32,266 nt of DNA. Source: Bacteroidota bacterium. GTDB lineage: Bacteria; Bacteroidota; Bacteroidia; Chitinophagales; Chitinophagaceae. Under the pieces are notes generated by a model. It made no database searches. It saw only the letters and a list, made by a program, of their open reading frames with translations, and had not been told where the DNA came from. Of the stretch, positions 11,401 to 17,400 are shown piece after piece. The first letter of the stretch is position 1. Each line of letters begins with the position of its first letter. The translations under genes and the position numbers were made by a program. Location: the NCBI GenBank assembly GCA_013288445.1, contig JABDBX010000019.1, positions 1 to 32,266 of the forward strand, given 5' to 3'.

Positions 11401-14400
11401 ATCGTGGCAACGGCTGGAGCACCAGAGGTCCAGCTGCCGCCAGATGTAGCATCCGTCAGATTAATTGTAGTGCCACTGCACACAGTTCCTGGGCCTGCTA
11501 TGGCCGCAACAGTTGGCAATCCGTTCACAGCAATTGTCTTCGTTGCAAAACCAGAGCAGGAACCACTGTTATAAGTATAGGTAATATTTGGAGTACCCGC
11601 TGCAACGCCGGTAACAGCGCCTGTAGCCGATGCTACGGTAGCTAAAGCTGTATTGCTGCTTGTCCATACCCCTCCGACTATTGAATCAGCTAAAATAATT
11701 ACAGACCCGGCGCATACACTTGATGAACCAGTTACTACCGGAACATAGAGGGTTGAATTTACGTCAACATTCACATTGGCAGAATTGGTGCAGGCGCCAT
11801 TTGTAGCAGTGACCGTATAAGTAATAGTCGCCGAAGGTTTTGCATACACCGTGTCTGTCAAAGATCCGGTATAGGCTGTTGTAGCGCCAGTATTAGTATA
11901 TAATCCTGTAGCAGATGACCATGTCACCGATGCCTGGTAATTATAAAATATAGTTATTGACCACGAGGTAAGTGTTGCGGTGTTGCCGCTGAAATTCGTC
12001 CTGCCCACCAACGTCCAGGTGCCATTAGGGTTGGCTGCCTCAAGCGCTCCCCACGTGGATGTCGTTGGCGGAGTTGTAGAAGAACCTACCGTTGGGCTGA
12101 TCGAGGCATTGGCAGCCCATGTACCTGTCCATGGGAAACCAGGGCCGGCGTTAGGGATTGGAGTTGAGCCTGCCGAACTGATCGTTGTATTTACAAAATT
12201 TGCCCCACTATTGCTGGTGCCAGAACTGAACAAATTAATAACGCTGGTATTTGGCGCTTTCAGGTTTAGTTCCAGGTCCCCGTCAAATGATTCAGTAGCA
12301 TTATAATTTACAGATATTCCCGTCACTGTTGCTCCGGTAGGCACTCCGCTTACTGTGAGCGAGTTAGTAACGCCGCCCGCTGTGTTTGGAATAGAGAACG
12401 AAATAGTTCCTGATGCCGCTGTTGAAGACCCTGGTATAATACCACCTGATGCAACCAGCATCTGTGCAGAACTGGAAGGGCACAAACTGGCAAGCAAAGG
12501 AGAAACAGAAACAGATGTAGGTGAATTAGCTACAGTCAATGTAGTGGTAGTAGTGTTACTACATACCCCATTATTATAAGTATAAGTGATCACTGATGTG
12601 CCGGCAGTTACCCCAGTTACTGTACCGGATGAAGAGCCAATTGTAGCCACTGCTGTATTACTGCTGCTCCAGGAAGTTGTTCCTGTCGTTGCATCGGTAA
12701 GTGTCGCGGTTGGCGATGCGCTTAAACACAGATTAGTAGTACCGGTAATTGCTGATACTGTTGGCAGGGCATTGACCGTAATAGCTTTTGTAGCGAATCC
12801 TGAACATGACCCACTTGTATAAGTATAAGTAATGTTAGGGCTACCTGCTGCTACCCCGGTAACGACACCCGAAGAGGAGCCTACTGTAGCCAATGCAGTA
12901 TTGCTGCTCGTCCATACACCGCCGGTCGTAGAATCCGTTAATGCGATAGTTGTAGCAGGGCAAAGATTGTTAGCGCCGGTTATTACAGGAACATACAAAG
13001 TAGAGTTTACGGTGACCGGAACGGTAGCTGTCCTGGAACAGGAGCCAATAGTTGCCGTAGCAGTATAAGATGTTGAAGAAGTCGGCAGCGCATATACCGA
13101 ACTGGCAGAAGCGCCGGTATAAGCAGTTGTAGCGCCCGAATTGGTATATAACCCAGTCACGGATGACCACGCAACTGTTGGATTGATCACATAGTTAATG
13201 GTAACAGACCAGCTTTTCAGCGTGTCTTCGGTAGCATTAAAGGTATTGTCTGTGATCAAAGTCCATTGGCCATTTGGGGCCGAGGACAAAATAGATGACC
13301 ATACCGTTGTATTTGAACGGTAAGATGTTGGGGTAAACGCAGCTGAGGTAGGCGCTCCTGAAACCAAACTGGCGATGTAGGAAACACCGGAAGTCAGGGC
13401 AGTTGTTGACATTGCAACGGTACCGGCAGAACTGAAACTAACATTTGCAAATCCAAGTCCCGCTACTGAACTTCCCTTACCGTTATCTAAGTTAATAATA
13501 CTTCCGTTAGGCGCTCTGAGGTTATAAATATTGTCCCTCTGCTCTCCCGATGATTTCGCTGTAACGTTTATAGCAACAGAAATGCTTGTAACAACAGCAC
13601 CCGAAGGTATCCCGGATACTGATACAGAACTTGTATCGGCAGTATTCTCAGGCTCCACAAAAGTAGTAGTGTTGTTTGTCATTGTTACAGACCCGATAAT
13701 AGTATCGCCAACTGCCGTGATCAATTGAGCAGGGCTGCTCGGGCAAAGACTTACCAACGCAGGAGTGATAGTAAATGAAGGTGGCGCTATATTAACAGTC
13801 ACAGGGAAAATTGCTGAGTTTGCACCGCAGGTATTTGTAACAGAATATATAATAGTATCCACACCGGACGCAACACCAGTTACAATACCCGATGCGCTGT
13901 TTATTGTAGCAAATGATGTATTGCTGCTGCTCCAAACCCCGCCGGTTACGGTATCGCTAAGTGTGTTCGTCCCGCCTATACATGCATTTGACGACCCTGT
14001 TATAACACCGGCTGAGGTAGCGTTAACCGTCACCACCTTGGTAGCGATACAGCCCGTTGGTAATGTATAGGTAATAACCGGAGTACCGAAAGCCACCCCC
14101 GATACAATACCTGATGAAGAACCTACCGTAGCCTTGGTAATATCGCTGCTGCTCCACGTACCGCTTCCACCGTCACTTAAAGTAGTGGTTGCGGCCACGC
14201 ATACGTTGGCAGTCCCTGTTATGGAAGACGGCAATGGGTTTACCGTAACTATTGCTGTTGTCGAAGTGTTCCCACAGCTATTGGTAGCCGTATAGCTTAT
14301 TGTCACTGTATTTGAAAATACCCCTGTCACTGTGCCTGATGTCCCAACTGTTGCTATTGTGCCGTCCCCGCTACTCCACGCGCCACCGGCAGTTGCATCG

Positions 14401-17400
14401 CCAAGTGTGGTTGTGCTGCCTACGCAAACGCTCAAAGTACCCGTTATAGAAGATGGTGTCGCAGGAACAGTATTCACCGTCACAATGGCTGTTGCAGATG
14501 CATTCCCACAACTATTTGAGGCGGTATAGCTTATGGTTGCAGTACCGGTAGCTACCCCTGTTACAATACCAGATGTACCTACAGTTGCCGTAGCAGTAGC
14601 GCCACTGGTCCATGCCCCACCTGTTGTTCCGTCATTCAAAGTCGTTGTGCTTCCTATGCATACATTCAAAGTGCCGGTAATGGACGCTGGTGTGGCCGGT
14701 AGCGGATTGACCGTTACAATTGCCGTTGCCGCCGCGCTCCCGCAGCCATTAGTATTGGTGTAACTGATTGTTGTTGTTCCTGCTGATATCCCTGTTACAA
14801 TCCCTGTCGTGCCTACCGTGCCGGTACCTGTCGTAACGCTACTCCATGTACCACCCGTTGATGTCTCGCCCAATGAAGTTGTACTTCCTGCACAAACATT
14901 TAAAGTACCCGTTATAGACGCGGGCGTCGCTGGTAATGGATTTACGGTTACAATAACGGATGCCGCCGCACTGCCGCAACTATTGGTATTTGTATAGCTA
15001 ACAGTAGTGGTGCCCGCCGATATACCGGCTACGATACCAGTTGTACCTACAGTGCCTGTAGCAGTTGTAACACTGCTCCAAGTACCACCGGTTGACGTTT
15101 CATTCAAAGTCGTGGTGCTTCCGGCGCATACATTTAGTGTTCCTGTTATAGACGCCGGTGTTGTTGGTAATGGATTTACAGTTACGATTGCTGTGCCAGA
15201 AGTATTGCCGCAGCCGTTGGTCAATGTATAGCTAATTGTGGCTGTCCCAGAAGATGCGCCGCTAACTATACCTGTTGAGCCAACTGTTGCAACGGACGTT
15301 GAGCCACTGCTCCATGCCCCTCCCGATGTTGTGTTGCCAAGGGTAGTTGTACTGGCCACACAAACCGTCAAAGTACCTGTTATTGACGCCGGAGCTGCCG
15401 GTACTGTATTCACAGTTACTGGAGCCGTCACAAAACCGCATGGCAATGTATATGTGATATTTACCGTGCCGCTGGCTACGCCGCTTACTATCCCGTTTGC
15501 CGAACCAACAGTTGCAGTAGCCGTATTGCTGCTGGTCCATACGCCGCCAGTTGCGGTGTTGCTCAGAGTTGTTGTTGAACCGGTACATACATTTGTAGTT
15601 CCGGTAATAGTTGCCGGTACTGGGTTAACGGTAACCGTGGCGCTTCCTGACAATGTCACCGATGAACAAGCTGTTGTGGATATGCTCAACAGGTTATAGG
15701 TGGTATTTGCTGTCAGTGTACCGGTACTCAAAACCACTTTGCCATTGACGCCAATAGTTGCCGTTGTTGTTGAACCGCCATTAATATTATAAGATACAGT
15801 TGCAGTCGGATTACCGGTTATCGTCACAGATGTTCCGGTACCACTGCATATAGAAGATGAACCTGATACCGCTATACTTGCAAAGCAGGAAGGCGAAAAC
15901 TGCACTGCACGGAACACCGTATTCGTCGGAGCAGTTGCAATAGTAGAAGAAGAAGATCCGGAACCTGCGTCCGTTATTTTTGTTATTGTTGTACCGGTCG
16001 CCGGTGTAGCATAGATCACTGGGCTTGAACCAGAGTAATCTACTGCTATGCCTCTAACCGGCGTTGCATTTACCGTATAGGCAAATGCATAGGAACCACC
16101 GCTAAGTGTATATTTGAGCAACCCTGCTGCATCGTCCGCAATATACATAATAGTGCTGTCCGGACTGATGGAGAAGCCATAAGCGCTGCCCGCATCAGTG
16201 GTATTGATTTCGGTCGCTGTCTGGCCACTCGTGGTGGGTATTCCTGTTCCCATGGTCATTACTCCCTTGTAGGGCGAGCTGGATGCTGAAAAATAAAGCT
16301 GGCCGTTAAATATCTGCGCTACCCTGGTGTTGGTGGGCGCCGTTGAAAGCGCAGTACTGCTGTTAAGATATTGTATGCCGCTTGGTGTGCCAGCGCTAAA
16401 AAAATTGGAGCCGGAAGCAGTGCCTGAACGGATATTGTTGGCAGAATAGGCCGAAGTTGAAGACGCGCCAAGAGAATAAGTGCCCGCTGAATTTATTGCA
16501 AATAACTCCCTGGGAACAGTAGCGGAAGAAGTGCCTGCAATGCTGGCTGTGCCTGCAACTGCATTATATCCTTCAATAACCAGCCGGTCCCTTTCAGCGG
16601 ACATAGTCATCTGGCCTTCTGATGTTGCCGAGCCGCTCATGGTAATAGGCGGAACACCGGAAACCGTTGTTGTAGGAAGCGCCACACTAAACCCTGTTGC
16701 AGAGCCTGATGTAGAATACTCGATCGCAAATATTGGCGCACTCGTGCCCGACAAAGTACCCGAGCCATCACCTGCACGCAAAACAACTATATTGCCTCTA
16801 GTAAAGGTTGGAGAAGCAACAGTTACGGACACCGTTGCAGCAAGCGTGCCACAACCATTGGTAACGGTATAAGATATAATAGTTGAACCTACGGCAACAC
16901 TGGTAACAAGACCCGCCGTGCCCACAGTAGCCACAGAAGTATTCGTGCTGCTCCAGCTACCGCCGGATGAACCATCAGACAATGATGTCGTACCTCCTAA
17001 CGTAACTGTTGTCGTTCCTGTTATTGTGCCGGGAACCGGTAGCGGATTGACCGTTACGGAGACAGAAGCTGTACTACTACAGCCCGAAGTAGTACCGGTT
17101 ACCGTATAGGTTGTTGTTGAAGTTGGGTTAGCAGTCACACTTGTTCCGGTAGTGGCAGACAACCCGGTCGATGGCGACCATGAATAAGTTGTGCCACCTG
17201 ACGCGCTGAGGCTGGTTGACGAACCGGCGCAAATGCTCACCCCGGAACCTGCGCTAATGGAAGGTATTGAATTTACCGTTACCGCCACCGTGGCAACATT
17301 GCTGCAACCAGAGGTGGTACCGGTCACGGTATATATAATTGTACTTGATGGATTAGCGCTAACACTTGTTCCCGTAGTTGCTGATAACCCCGTTGATGGA

